Shown: piece by piece, positions 24,701-39,700 of the stretch
How positions within the stretch are numbered: the first letter of the stretch is position 1
How the letters are laid out: each line of letters begins with the position of its first letter
Source of the DNA: Rostratula benghalensis
Taxonomy: Eukaryota > Chordata > Aves > Charadriiformes > Rostratulidae
DNA: 64,000 nucleotides
Assembly (NCBI GenBank): GCA_013399305.1
Contig: VXAI01000096.1
Coordinates: forward strand, 1,232,961-1,296,960
Direction: 5' to 3'
Made by a program: the position numbers and the translations under genes
Notes under the pieces: generated by a model
What the model was told of the DNA's origin: nothing
Seen by the model: the letters and a program-made list of their open reading frames with translations, nothing else
The model's database searches: none

Positions 24701-27700
24701 GATACATGGCAGGGATGGTAAAAATTCCAGAAATGTTGAGCCAATTCCTGCACTTAAAGTTTCATGAGAGCTGAAGTGTGCACATACAGTTATGCCTTGG
24801 GAAACTTTCAGGCTCTCAGGTCAAATAATATCCACCCCAAGACCTTCTTGGAGATTTTGGAAAAATAATTATTGTATTAAAGTATCTCTAAATTTGCTGT
24901 GAAACACGTTCTGGAGAAGAGGCTCTTGAACATTAAAGAATGGTCTCTTCCTCTCTCTTCCCCTCCCTCAGTTACAATAGAAGGCAAACCCACAATTTCA
25001 TCTGATCTTTGGAAATCATGTCTGACTTATAAAACAGAGTACAAACAGTACAAACTAGAAAGGAGTTTGGGGATTTTGTGAAGCTAAATTCTGTTAATTA
25101 AAATTGAAGCATTTATTATAGCTGTAAAAAGATACTAACTCCTTTGACTGTGGTAATTACAAGTTACTGGGTTTTAACCTAAAATAAAGTTTAGCAGTGG
25201 AAGGATGACTGTAACTCAGATAAATGAGAGGTTCCAGCCATTCATAAAAGAAACCATGATTTATACTTGACTTTATTAACTACTTGTCTATAATGAGAGA
25301 GACACTCCAGCATTTATGATAGAGTGCTTTATGCGGGTCCACTACATACAAGCACCTCACCTCCTTCAGAACAAGGACACAGTTGCCAGGTCCCACGGAC
25401 TGAGGAAGCTCTGCGATCCTGCCTTTGTTGAGATAAGGCCCTGAGAAGCAGCGGTGATTGAAGTAGATCTTTGGGCAGCAGTACTTTCCGTTAATTACCA
25501 CTGAGAAACGAGAAAGCAAAGATTTAAATCATACACTACAACCTCCCCAACAAAGAACGATTTCCTGCAATACATAGTATTTTGCCCGTAAAAACAGAGG
25601 GAGAAGAGTCTTGAACGACACAGATTTGGGGTGGTTTCAGTATCACATTTGCAATGATAGCACTAGTTATTCAATGTTGCCAAAATATTTTTCATACTTC
25701 ACAGGCACACTTGTGAATTGCCAAACTATAGGAAATAAAGTTGGTAAATTATCAGAAGAGAAACATTTCTTCCTGGCTAGTCTGGTGATTCATGGAATTA
25801 CACCTCTGAGAACAGGGAAGACGACAACAATCCCAACTTTTTGGTAGCAGAAGCACTTCTTACACAGGAATTATGGATAATTTTCCCATCAAACTTTTTT
25901 TCCTTTTCCTCCCTCCAAACTTCTGCCGCCAGAGAAGCTGGCAAAGTTATTCTCCACATTGCTTTGCACCTTTAGACCCTTTTCCCTCAATCAGCAAACA
26001 AAAGAAGCAGCAACTGCTGAAGTGACCTTTGATGAAGTGACATCAAGTTTTCTAAACCAATTAAATTGTTCCTGCTGCTCAAAATTGAATTTATGTATCG
26101 TATGTATTGCAAGATATTTATACAAAAATACAAAATTGTTTTATCCTAGCAGTGTTGTAGTTTTTCTTAATTGAGCAGCACCATCACTTAAAGATCTTAA
26201 ATTCAGTAGTTGATAACTGGCAGATAAATAAATGAAGTCAAACTTACATTATGAATCTATTAAAAGCCAATTAAAATGCTAAGCAAGCATGAATCACTTC
26301 TACAGAGTTTGCATTTGGTGCAGCTTCAGATGTGCATTTCTCTGTACAGAAAACAGCAGAAGAAGCATTTTGTTGCCAGATAGATCTGTACGACTGTTTC
26401 ACCAGCAGATGTACTTATTCATCATATTCATTCTTGCAAGTTTAGAAAATTATTAGATTTCGCCATCTGGCATACAAAGCAGTTTACTGTTTGAATTGCT
26501 TTTGTTTATCATAATGATGAAGTTATCATAAAAAACAGACAAACCTGCTTCCCAAAGCTGGAGTCTAACAACTCAAGAGCACAGATGCAGCACGCCTGTT
26601 ATGTTTCTCCCAACATTATTAAACATAACAGGTGACAATAAAAATCATCTGTGTAGGTCACAGCACATATTTGGCTACAGATATGCTCTACTGTGGAGAG
26701 GAAGTTCTGGTGTAAAAATCTAATTTCCAGGTTTAATGCACATATCAACTGCAGGACACAAGTAATTATGTGGTTTTGTTTGTTTCATTTCTTTCTGAAG
26801 TTCAACAAATCATGAAGGGATGAAAATCTTCAATCCCTTCCCTCCTCTCCCCTCTCCTAACAGAAGAGCGATGAGCAGCTGAAGAACGAAGCAGCTGAAG
26901 TGGGTTTTGTCTCTGTCAGACTGCCCTCTCTGATCAATACCTGAGTCAGAAGAGTTCAGCTCCTGGTTCTTTAGTCCATCATGAACTGTCCTTGAAGACA
27001 AAATTCTGAAATGAAAAGAAGAAGATTGGGGAAAAGGACAGATGGTAAGGACAGTTGCCTCTCAATTACTAAAACCCAACCAGTAAGTTGTTTCTTTTTC
27101 TCCAGGTCTGGCTTTATTAATCTGCTTTTTGTACTTCCCCTGTTCCACAATATAACATGGAAGGACTATCAAATTCAATCTGGAAAGGACGACTGTACTC
27201 CTACAGCCAGCAGCCATCCTTCCTGGCTTAAAGTAATGGGCTACCAACACTGATGGCCACAACACACAGAGCTGCTGACAACAGTTTACATTTTCTGCCT
27301 CCTTTAAAGTTCAATTCCCATTGCATGGCCCATGGCAGAGTACAGTCTTAACTTAGGCATTTTGAGATAGATGGGTCTTAAACAAAATACAATCAAAATG
27401 ACTCAAGTACTCCAGTAAGAATTCCATTTACAAAACATGGAAGCCTGCTCAGTGTTCTAGGAGCAATGAAAACATTGGCAGGACTACTGACAGATCTGGT
27501 GTTTGTAAAGCCTAAGAGTCAATAAAACCAACTGTCAGGCATTCTGCTGAGCATTTCTGAGCAGGCTCACATGAAGGAGTTTCACCTGCATGACAGAATT
27601 TATAGGTGAGTTATAAATATTAGTAGAACTCTCATATTTGGCTACTCTGGGCCAAATTTAATCTGGGAAGGAGCTATTAGAAGTTAATCTACTAAATGAC

Positions 27701-30700
27701 TCACACAAGCCAAATTTTCTGATCAGCTGTGCAAATTCACAGCTACACATTAAGGCAGCCACATTTTCTAAGCATATTTGCATTACAGAAACAGTGGAGA
27801 GAAGGGACTACATCCAAAAGGGAATCCAGTCATTTTCACCATTAATCACCATCAAAAAAAAGGGCTCAAGCACAAACTTACAAACACTGCTGTAAGATCA
27901 AGCTAGTTTTTCTTAAATGTGCTCCTAGATTCGCAGATATTGCAGTCTTTCAAAAATGAAAGAGCAACCTTTTCAACCCTAGAACTTCAGTGACTTGACC
28001 TATTCAATAATTCAGCTGAGCTGCACTAACATTGTTAAAAAACAAATTCCATGCTTTCTATCTCCTCCTAGAGTAGCACAAGAGGTCTTTCTCTACATCA
28101 ACAGGAACTATCAGCATTAAGATAAATGGATTGTGGAATCTCTCAACCTCAGTATTGCACTTCTATAAAGCTACATCTCCCCTGAGACAACACGACTTAT
28201 CAGTCAGCCAAAGAAAAAACCTCCCAAACATCAACAAAATATAAAAGCAAAAAACCTGTTACTTACTGTTTCTCTGGTTGAACTACTGCAATTTTTTTCT
28301 GCTTGTTCACTGAAAGGAAGAAGCAGCAGCAAATATAAACAGCAAAGTACAGGAGACAAATGAAACATCTAGTACAATATATTTACTAGACTGACTTCCT
28401 CTAAGTTATACACCAAAAAGAACTTATGTTCTTATGTTACCACAACATTAAGACAGCTGACCCATCTGCACTACAGACATGTTGGCCCATGTAATTTGAC
28501 GTAACCCAAAAGGTTTACTCCAATTTTCACTGCAAGTGCATTAAATGGGGCAGGTGTATCCCCAGTCTTCTAGGAAATCTCACCTTTTGTATATCTTTTT
28601 CGCATCATAGTCCTTAAACTACCTGTAATACCAGCCAAAAAGGAATTATATTCTTTCCTTTTCAGCACCCAAAGGTGCTGAATCCTAACCAAAGGTGAGC
28701 TTCACAGGCCTTACTCACCACTTTCCAGCACAGGGAACTTCCATGTTGTTTAACCACGAGATGGAATTAAATTAGCTGGTTAGAAATATTCTATGACTTA
28801 AGCCAATTGCTATGGAGGAAAACACTGTTGCAACGAAGAAAGTCAATTGAGTGGAACGTGCACTTGCTAATGCTGGCTTTCACAATCAGGTAATAATATT
28901 AAACAAGGTAATGCAACATGTGCTTCTTCCAACAATTTCAGGCTTTGTCCCCAACAAACTTTTGTATTATGTTTTTTTAAAGCATCTTTTCTCTAACTAG
29001 ATTTCTCCACTTCCTTCTCTGTCCTTGGCAGCGCAGACACGACTCAGGTAAATTTCTTCTGCTTTGACTTCCAGTAAATGACAGTTCATTCCCATCTAAC
29101 AATTTTATTATCTCACTTGAACATTCAGAAAATTCTTCAGTTTCTCCACCGCCCATTAAACTTTAACAAACAGACCTCACTGCCCAGCTGAGAGAATACG
29201 CTACCTTATGCTATCTTACAAGTGTAGCTAAAAAAGGTAGGATTAACTTTTCAACATTTTGTCAATAATGGATGATAACCACCTGGCCCATTTAGAAAAC
29301 CAGTCCCCTTTATTTCAACTCCAAAACACACTCAATACTGGTTTTTGTTATGGCATTAATTTTACTTGCACAAGTGCAAGTGTAAAATCAGCATCAGTCA
29401 GACACGTGGCAAATACAGCTCAAACAGAAGTATATGCACAGCACGGGGGGGGTGCATACACACAGATACCATTTCTTTACTGTGACTAATAGATCATTTC
29501 CACATGCTGGTACAGCACACAAGGCTCTCAAGCCACCACTGTCTGTTTTGGGAGTTGTATGGACTCCATCCAGACCTAACAGCCAGGAGAACAGTTGCAC
29601 AAGGCACGGATTCTCCGTACGTGGTGAACGTTTCCAAATTCCTTCATGCCAGCAATAATTCTGCAGCAGCCTGCTCTTGAAGGTCTCGCCGTCTCTATCT
29701 CCCCAGGTAAGCAGTGCAAACACAACATACTGGTACCTATTGCTTTGCGAGGAGGTCTGAGCTGATAGCCATTCGTCTCACACCAACCCACTGGAAATAT
29801 ATTCATTGATTCCACGCTCACTATACAGTCAGGGACGGGCTTCTTGGAGCCTGTTCAGTTTAGAGAAGAAAAAATTGAAATGACTTGTAAAAACAAGTAA
29901 ACCCCCCCCTAATTTGATAAATGCTTGCTCTATATCTGTCAGTGAAGCTGCTTTTACTTATGCTATATCTTGAACACAGTATCAATTGTTAATTCATCTC
30001 CTTTTAGTGACCAGATTCTCTCTTGACCTCATTTGCTTCCTCCTAAAGGCTGGAGATGGGAGTTTGCCATCCAGAGTTTAGCAGAAAAGCAGAGTGCATA
30101 GCCAGTCCATGCTGAGGTACCTCCCATCATGAAACAGGGAGTGGAGAACAGCTACCATAGCCCTATTCTATCTTAATGAAGACCCTCTATTGAAAGTTGG
30201 CTTCCTTGGCCTGCTCAAAGCTTGCTCAGAATGCAAGTCACTCATTTGTAAGATCATTACAAGGCCCTTGGCTTTCTAAAAGACACTGACTGGCACTTGG
30301 CACAGGGCACCAGCCTAGCACTGACACAGCAATACACAAGTGCTGTTCTTGCCTGGCTTAAACAAGCAGAGGCTCACTGGGAAACAGACATCGTGAACGG
30401 GGCTTTGCCACGTTTTCATTGAAGAAACAGTCATTTGCTACCCATATTTATCAGGCACTGAGTTTGCTCCAAATACTCTTCAGATTTGATGATGGTACTA
30501 CAGAAGCAGCAATGCAAGTGCTACTCTCCTCTCCCCCATCAGGGTTACCTTCCAGCTGAAGCCAGAGGTAGGAATCTTTCAACTTGGTGACCGTAGCAAT
30601 GCAAACTTCTTCAGGATCAATTGGGTTCACGGCCTCAAGTTTCATATTCTCTTTAAAGCCATGGTCAGAAGAAGTTAACTAAGAAAAAGACAGTACTTCA

Positions 30701-33700
30701 GTAAAATGCCATCTGTACATCCAGTCTATGATATGAACAGTCGTGAACAGGACCAACACAAAGGCCTCAGTGTCCGAGTAACATAGATACTTTGGCAATC
30801 AGAAAAGATTTCACAAAATTAACACATTGAATACAAGTAAGATAGATTACAAATTACAAAGAACTTCAGTTACAAAAAAACCCCCCAAACCATTCTATAG
30901 ACACACCTAGGAAAAAAAACATGCTTGTATTCAAAAGTAAGGATGTCAACATCCACTGAAAGGATTGAGTGCACTCCAAGCAACCAGGAACTGTCTGCTG
31001 CTTGCTTCCTAAGTGGTAAGTCTGACAGTCTGACCAGGCTCTCTATTCTATTGTGTTAGCATGGAAATCCATTTTATGTGTGCAAGTAACATTCCTGCCT
31101 CGTCCAAATGAGTTCTGGCAGACAGCAAATGAAGCTTTCTTTTGATTTTACACTTTTTGGCTAAGTTGGATTTTACTTTATTCACCAACTCAGCCCCCCC
31201 ACTTACTGAAAAATTCCTAAAACATAAGAATACATATTTATTCAGCTCTGAAGCACCTGAATTAAACATAAGAAGTAACAGTTAGACAGAGGAGTCTTCC
31301 TCCCAGAGCCACTCTGCAACATAATTACAGGATCAATACACTACAAATTCTGGAATTAGCCTACAGTGATCAACTCTTCTCAGAGAAGGAATAATAAATT
31401 CAATGACCTGTTCTAAGACGCTGCAGCTTACAAGACAGAACAAGGGCAAGAGGAATTCATAGCCAGCAACACCCTCCTCAAAAAACGGTAATTATTCATT
31501 TTAATTTCTCCCCCTAAGCACTGCAATAGCCCGAGTATAGTAAATGGAATTGGAAGGCAGGTGTTAATAGTAACCTTTTCTGCTTGACAAGGTATTCTGC
31601 TTTGGGAGACAGCAATACTGTCACTGAATCAACAAAAGCACAAAATCTAGCAAGTACTTCAGGCACTGATTAATGCAAAATGATTATTTGGTACTAATTT
31701 AAGATGACTTGGTATTGATTAATCCAATGGAATGAATTTTTCAAGCTGAAAGGAAAGAAGATTGAAAGAGTACACAAAGTAAATGAAAACAAGGTCAATT
31801 AAAAGGCCCTGTTTCCATAATCACAGGAGTGCCAAAGATTAATCCTGTTTTATGACTATTTCATGAACTCTTACGTATTTTACATATTACAAAACATTCA
31901 TTTCTTTTCAATCTGCTTTATCACAACTGAAGCATTCGGTCCACCAGCTCCTTACCTAGGAAGCTGGCGTGCACCTACCACTGTTCACAAATGTTTGCAC
32001 TTTCTTAACTCTTCCGTTTCCTCATTAAGCCAAAAACATGCAGAAGGTTCCCCTCCCTGGAATCAAGAGTGTCATTCACATAACAGAAGAGACATTTTTC
32101 CGCAAGAGAACCTTACCGAAGGGAAGCAGCTCTGGGGAGCTGCCTCAGCACCACATTGTTTGAGGTAGTCTGCCCAATCAAAGTCCTGCCCAGGATAACC
32201 TGGGGGCAGAAAAAGCAAAGGGGTTAGTTTCACAGCACAGAAAAAAACCAACCAACCAAAAGAGTAATTTCAAGCTGCCATGAAGTACAAATCACTGAAA
32301 TCTGTTTGGGTCAAGTTTGTCACCTGATTAGGGCTTCACAGAACCATCTGAGGTCAGCCCATAGCATGGTTCTCGTGCATTTGAGATACCCTCTTCATTT
32401 TCACTGCAGAGGGGCTTTGGGACACTTGACTTGAAATAGCATCAAACTAAAAGTGACTTCACAGAGAGCAACCCAAAGTATGAATAAAGTACACCAGTTC
32501 ATCAGTTAAGCAGACAAGGACAGCAATCAAAGCGTGGGGAAGTGTCTTCAGCCTTTTCGCACAGTACAGATGAAATTCTGCAAGATTACTTCATTAATGT
32601 CATGTCAGCTTGTTTTCTTCTTTTTTTTTTTTTCAAAATACAGCACCCAAAATATGCTCAATACCAATGTATTACTCTCTCAAACACATGTTAAACACCA
32701 AGTCATTAAAGAGAGCAGTTCATCCTCCTACGAGGCCCAATGTGCAAACAGCTGTAAATCTGCACGTGTCCAAGGGAAGAGTCTTAACGTGGAGCCCATC
32801 AGGAGGTAGAGCGTCTCTCCAAGAAAAAGACAAATTCAATTGTCCTTGGAGGAAATACTTCACTTCCCTGTGATCTAATAAACAGCAGCTAACTGAAGGG
32901 AACTGGGTGCAACAGTCAGCTGCTGGGATAGTTTGAGGTTGGCAGTATATCAGCAAGGAGACAACTGCAACAGTTATTCCAGTAGCATCCTGGAAGCACT
33001 CCCCTACACAGACAGCAACCTGGGACAAAAGTTAAAAACAAGAACAAAAAAAGCAACAACAACAAAAAAACCACCAAACAAACAAAAAACACCCCCAAAC
33101 TAATCTAAGAATATAGTATTTAACAGGACAGTCCAAAAACATAAAGTTCAATTACTCCCCAGAGAAGGTCTAACCACAGAAAGACCTATTTATTTTTCTC
33201 ACTTTTCTCAGTGCCAGTAGGACTCCTGAGACAGCCCAGAATGCCCAACATTTTTGGGGGGCCTACAAGAAGAGAAGCTTAAAACTTTTGTCAACTCCAG
33301 TCAGATGCCTAGAAAGTGAGATTTGGTCATTCACGTGCAAAATTCTAGGTCATGCTGGATCAAGCAAAGTCACTTTTTGTACTTTACCCAAGGGAAGGCA
33401 ACAGACAAATGTCCTATACTCTTTGCTCCTCTAATGTCACAAGCAGCTAAACCAAAACATTCTGAATTCTGCGGTGGTGAATAAGAGTACTCAGTCCCTG
33501 GTTTTACAATACCACTGACATTTCCATTTTGAGAAAATACATAAATATTTCAGTAGCTGAGGATCACTCCCCAATTCCCTTATGTCCTGAAGCAACGTTT
33601 CAGCAATCTGCTACCTTGCCTGCTAGGTCCTTAGAAAGAAAATACTTCATTAACTTCTAGTGATAAGGTATTCTAAAAATATTATAAGACATTGGATAAC

Positions 33701-36700
33701 AACCTTCCATTTTGACCAGAAGCAAAAACCCAAGCAAAGACTACAGGCTTCTGATATCATGTTAATTAATGCTGAAATCAACATTGCCTTCAGCTCTGGA
33801 ACACGTACTCCATTCGTTCAAGTGCTGAGGTTTTTATGCATGACCAGCATCCCCAGCCACTGTCATCTTCTCAAATCCAGGCACGTACCCAGGAAACTTC
33901 AGTTTCACTAATTCAAAGCTCCTGTTTCTCAGAATTTGATCTTTCTTCTTCTTTGCTTGTGCTACTACATGGAATTATTTTGCGAAAGTGTTGTCCAAAA
34001 CACGGCACTCTGGGGATTGGCAATCTATTTCCTTCAGAGAGGAGTGCACATGACAAGCTTGCACAAACATACCTGGTGGGGGACTGAGATGCAAACCATT
34101 CTTCAGACTCCACTGCACAGGGAAAATACCAGCACTGTTGACGTGACAAATGTAAGACTGGCTGGTTGTACGCTCTGGTCTCAGGTCGTCGATCTCTATC
34201 ATGAAATATTTTTCATTGTATACCTGCATTTAGCCACAACAGAACCATGTCATCTTTAAGTAGATTCTGATTGCTCCCTCTTCCCCATTATGATAACTTT
34301 ATTAAACAGCAACACCACACAATGGTTATATTGAGAGAGTATCTGTCCTACAGAAAAAGCAACATTTCCTGGAAAATAGACAAGAAAAGATTTTAAAATA
34401 CGTCCTTATTTTATTTGCACGGTGACATTTTGTTTTACTACATCAAAGTAGGTCTCTGGAGAACCATCTACCTGCTTACTAACACAGGAAGCCAGAAGTT
34501 GCTCAAAACCTGACTATGTTGGGGAATTGTCATTTCAGCTCTTAAAGCCATGTTTGGGCCCCTGTTTGAAGGTCAGGCCACCTAAATGTCATTACTTTGT
34601 ACAAGCTCTCACATTAACTTTTACAAAAACAACCCCCCCCAAAATCTATCTTCAACCAGATACTCAGATTATGAGGGATTGTATCTAATTTTAAAAATCC
34701 AGGTTTGGCAATTTTAGCCATTTCATCTTTTGAGCTCGTATCTTTATAGAACATTTTTCCCTCCTTTCAAATCCAATGTCTTCACCATTCGCAATTAAGG
34801 TGGGTTTTGGGTTTTTTTTTCCATGGTAACCTGTCTCCTAAGGGAGACAAACAGAACACTTAATTTGAAAACTAGTTCAAAATTTTAAAATAACCCACTG
34901 ATGTGACTTTCCTGAGCATTTAAGAACAGAAGCTGCAACAGAATTGAATCTTGGCAGGACAAGAAAGTTAAAGAGCCCTGGTACCTTGAGAACTGTAGCA
35001 GGAGAGATTACAAAAGGAGCCATTGGGTCCACAGCTTCTAACTTCATGCCTTCAGAGAATGAATGGACTCCAATCACAGGTTTATCCTGAAAGATGATTT
35101 AGCAGAGCGTTTACCTGCCTTTCTCCGTCAAAAAAGACATATCTTACATAATTCAACTGAAGAGGATCATTTGAGATTCCATTAGCTTGTTCTTAGAAAT
35201 CAACTTTTTGGAGTACCTGCAATCTCTCAATAATGAAGAGAAAAGGCCAACTCCAAGACAGACAGTTTTCTATGAGTTTTAGGAAATTGAATCCTCAAGA
35301 TATTTTCCTCTGATGTTCTCCACGCAGAAACAAGATTTCACAATGCAGGGTGGTCCAGTAAATCAATAAATATGGGGGTTCTTCCCCTCATCTTTAGCAC
35401 TCATCAGAAGCTACACTAGAAGGTAACTTTAAAACTCTCCATTTTTAGCTTAACAAAAACCTTCAAAACAGGGTTCTTGCTCCTCAATTACACATATCCT
35501 GCTCTGCGTATGACCCAACATGTTCAAAAGCAACAGCACCTCCTCTTCTATTCTGCTTATGGGTCCAAATGGAGCTTAGAAAAATGAACTAAGAACTTGA
35601 AGGACTAAATATACATTCCTACTTATCATAAAGTGTCAAGATTATTATTTTTTTTAAATTGCAATTCATATATATATTTAAATTCAGATTCATTAGAAGA
35701 TTTGCGAGTGTTCAGAATATAACAGACACCATATACACCATGTGTAACTTTATCAGGTTACAGATCAGATGTTACACATGTTAAACTTTTCAATGTACTC
35801 AGAGAATGAGGCTGTAGTAACCCTGCACTCCTCTAGAAGGACAGTAATCCACAAGACCAGCTGGTGATCAACTGGAGATGCCATTATAAAGGATTTTTCC
35901 TAGTATGACAACTAGTGGCTCACATACTTGTGCTCTGTGCGTTGTCTAACTTAACAAGAATTGCATAATACTATGATTATTTTTATTACTCTTACTTTTT
36001 TAAACTAGAGGTAAAAAGGAAAAAAAAAAAACCTAAAAAAAAACCCCAAACCCCAAAACCAAACTAACAGGGAAAGAATTTTGAGTAACCATGACTGTCA
36101 TACTCACATAATTTCTTAGGAAGACAGCATTTTATTATATTAACCCCAGCATTAAACTTACATATATTGTGTCTTTACCTTAAAGAGATCTGTAGGAACT
36201 GATGACTCTTCTTCCTCCTCTTTCACCTTCTTTAGGATCTCTTGCCAATCTGCTTCGCTCTTCAAGGACCTAATGGCTTGAGTAGAAAGAAAGGGAAACG
36301 GTGCATGTAGTCATCTGCTGCCTTCTTTTCCTTCAGAACACACAGCAATAAAGCCAAAACTTGGGTTTGTGCCCCCTCAACTGCCCAATTCCTATTTGTT
36401 CAAAGTCTGTGCAAATGCCTCCCTTCTGAAAAACTACCATTTTCCTTGATATTTGGATTTATTACAGAACGGGACTGAAGTCAATCAACACTATCACCCA
36501 TATGCTGCCCAGTCTAGGTTTTCTGAGAAAACGGGGATCACATCAACACCAAGGAAAACTTCTGGAGAAACATGCCCAGAACACAAATCCCCAGCTGGAT
36601 AATGCTGCCTTGTTTTACGTTAAGCAAGCAGAAAGTTCAAGAAATGTTCTACAATTCTGTCCCAGCTGCTTAAGTTACATTTTTATCATCCGTAATTGAA

Positions 36701-39700
36701 GACCACACACCTCTCCCATACAGAAGGAACTACCTGCAGCAGTGCCATCAAGCACAAAGGATGCCTGTGAGTATATCAAAGCTCTTATGTAGACATAAGA
36801 AGGAAATAAGTCCAGTAGCTAACTAATATTTTGTAAAATACCCACCTTCCGTCTCCAATAACATGCACTCATCCCTTGGGCACCCATTCTTAAGGACATT
36901 TTCACATAACACCTCTTTAGACACTGCCTTTATTAGTCCAGTGGGTTTGGAGTCTCAACTGCAAAGGCCCCTGTTGAGCAGTACTTCAAATTCAGAGGAC
37001 TCTTCCCCCAGGAAGATAAACCTTCCACAAATAGCCGTGAAGGCAACTCCTTCCTCAAATCCTCCCTTTCCACAAACAGATGGAAAATTTTGACAGGCAA
37101 AACCATTTAGCAGCTTTTGAATGAGTGGGTGAAAATTCTTTACTGGTGTTTTCATTTATATATTATTAGGTACAGTATTTGTCAGATCACACACTGATTA
37201 TGTTACCACCATATGCATCCAGAAAACAGATTTAGAGCACCAAAGCAGCAAAGGTATTCTCTAGCCTTTGATCACCACTTAGAAGATGCATGTTTTGAAG
37301 TACCTAGAGGTGGTTGCAGGCTATATCCATGCTGAGCTGCCCACCCCACTTGATGAAGGAAAGGGTCCAAGTAGAATAGCCACTGGTCAAATGCATCAGA
37401 ATCGTCCAGCCCTTCGTATCGCAATTTAAGTCTCCCACCAACGTTGTCTACCACGTTGACTACCCAGGCTTCCAGGGAATCCCGGATGTTTTGCAGTTCT
37501 AGTCGGGAGCCTGGCGCAATGAGATCCAATGGATTCTTCCCTCTGTGAAGCTAAGAAAGAAGAAAAATTATTCTGTACAAATCTCATGCTTCCACTTTTT
37601 TATACACGTTATTTGTGCATAAATAAAGTATGAATACAGAAGTAAAGAAATACAGGTCCCTTACTAACACAAGACTACAGGAATGACAACACTTAGAATC
37701 ACTGCAGCACTTACCCCCTCCAGCAGGTTAGCGGGAGCACTGCATGCTCCTTTCAGCACCCGCTGAAGGAATTCCTCCTGGTCGGGTATCTTGTCCTTGA
37801 TACCTAGAGTGAAAAGTGAAGAAGACAGACTGTGATTCTTCCTGCCAGTTCAAAATTATGCAGACCAGAAGATCACACTCCTGTGGTGCCTAATTCTCAG
37901 CACCTGACACACATTCACCGGTAACACCTTAAAAGAAGAAATAAACCAACAACAAAATCTTTCAAGGAGGTGACAGAGCAATAGAATTTGGTGCTTAATA
38001 ATTAAGATAACCACAACTCTATGTAAAAATAAGCCCAGTTCTGAAATTAAGCTAACTCTGCTGAAAGAGGAATCTCCTACTGCAAGTTAGGGGATTTCAG
38101 CAAACCATGGCAATCTCAACTCATCATCACAGCAACCTCACTTCTGCGTAACAGCAATTATGAAGATTACCTGCTAGGCTTACAAAGGACAGAAGCATAC
38201 TTTTGTAGGTACTCCCCACTTCTGCAATATAGAGCAAATACCTTCAGGCACTTTGAGAATCTTTTTGTTCTGCTCACACCAGCCGATGGGGTGTAAATCA
38301 GCCGTCATGATATCACACCAAAAGTCAGCCTTGCGGTCTTCCCCGTAACCATCGTAGCGCAACAGGAGCAGCTGCCCACAGGTAGTAATGATGGTGGCCA
38401 CCCAGTAGGTGTTTTGGTCAGACTTGACAGCAACTTCCAGCTTCATACCAGGGGCAAAACCATTCTGCAAACTTGTATCCACCTGCAGAGGAAGAAGATC
38501 ATCACATTTGAGCACCTGCCAGAAACTTCATGGAACAAAAAGGGGGAATCATTTAGACACGCTCGTTAACAAAAACCTCAAGCCAAATGCTATCCAGTCT
38601 CTTCAGAGGAACAAGTTCATCATGTTATGTGACCCAAATTGGAATGTATACAGAAGCATCATTAATGAAATCTCCTTTGCATTTCAGAGTATCTTTTTAA
38701 CCTTAAATCAGTATCTTGCAATTAATTGTCCTGTCCTGGACAATATCTCACCCATCACTAAAAAGCCTTCCAGCTCACTGCTGGGCTGCCAAGACAGGCA
38801 AAGCTAAAGGTCAAACTCAGCAACACAACTTTGACTTTTCATGTTAAACTATGCCTTTCAACTTCTTTGGACAAAGAGCCTGTTTAAAGTACATACATGT
38901 GCTTTAGATAACACCACCGGCTCTTCCACGTTGCTCATTTAAGAAGGTATAAATCTGCACAAATTGCACAATACAGATTTTTAATGTCTCTGTGCAAGAC
39001 CCCTGATAATTCTGTATGTAGCATTGTTACATAAATCACATGGAACACGAACAGTTTGTGTTCTTCAGTGAACTCGGACTTTGACAACAATAAAGCATCA
39101 AATACACGTGTGCCCAGTGCGTGTGTGTGCGTGCAGTGAGGAATCTGACAGTGACCAAATACTGAAACGTGAACTTAAACAGAGAAGGAAAAACATTATG
39201 CTTCTCCTATCCCTAACTTCCCCCAGCTCAAACATTCCTGAAAGAGCAGGATGACTCTGTTCTGCTCTCACTACAGTATATTTCTCAGCGACACTTAACT
39301 CCATAGCCTCAGTCTTAATTAAAAATCCAACGTGTTGATTCCCCGTTCTCAGCTGAATGTAACTGGTGTTTTCTTTCTTAAGTGGTCCCAGGTTCCATTT
39401 CCTCTTTGAATGAACTGCAAGAAAGGCTTTCAGTATGATGCAGATGCAGTAGATGTTTTCTGGGTTATTTATTACCAGTTCTGCGCTGACGGTTCAGTAA
39501 CTGCCATGGCTATTATAGTCTCATCAGCCAGCACATACTGGTTTGCTAAAAATAAACCCAGGAGAACCACATCAGAAAGACAAGCATATGCCTCTGTTAA
39601 GTGTTCATATCCTTTAGATTAATATCCTTCACTTAGAGACACCCCTTCTTCAAACGGAGTCAGCAGGATTCAATACCTGCAGGCATTTTGACGTGGTATT

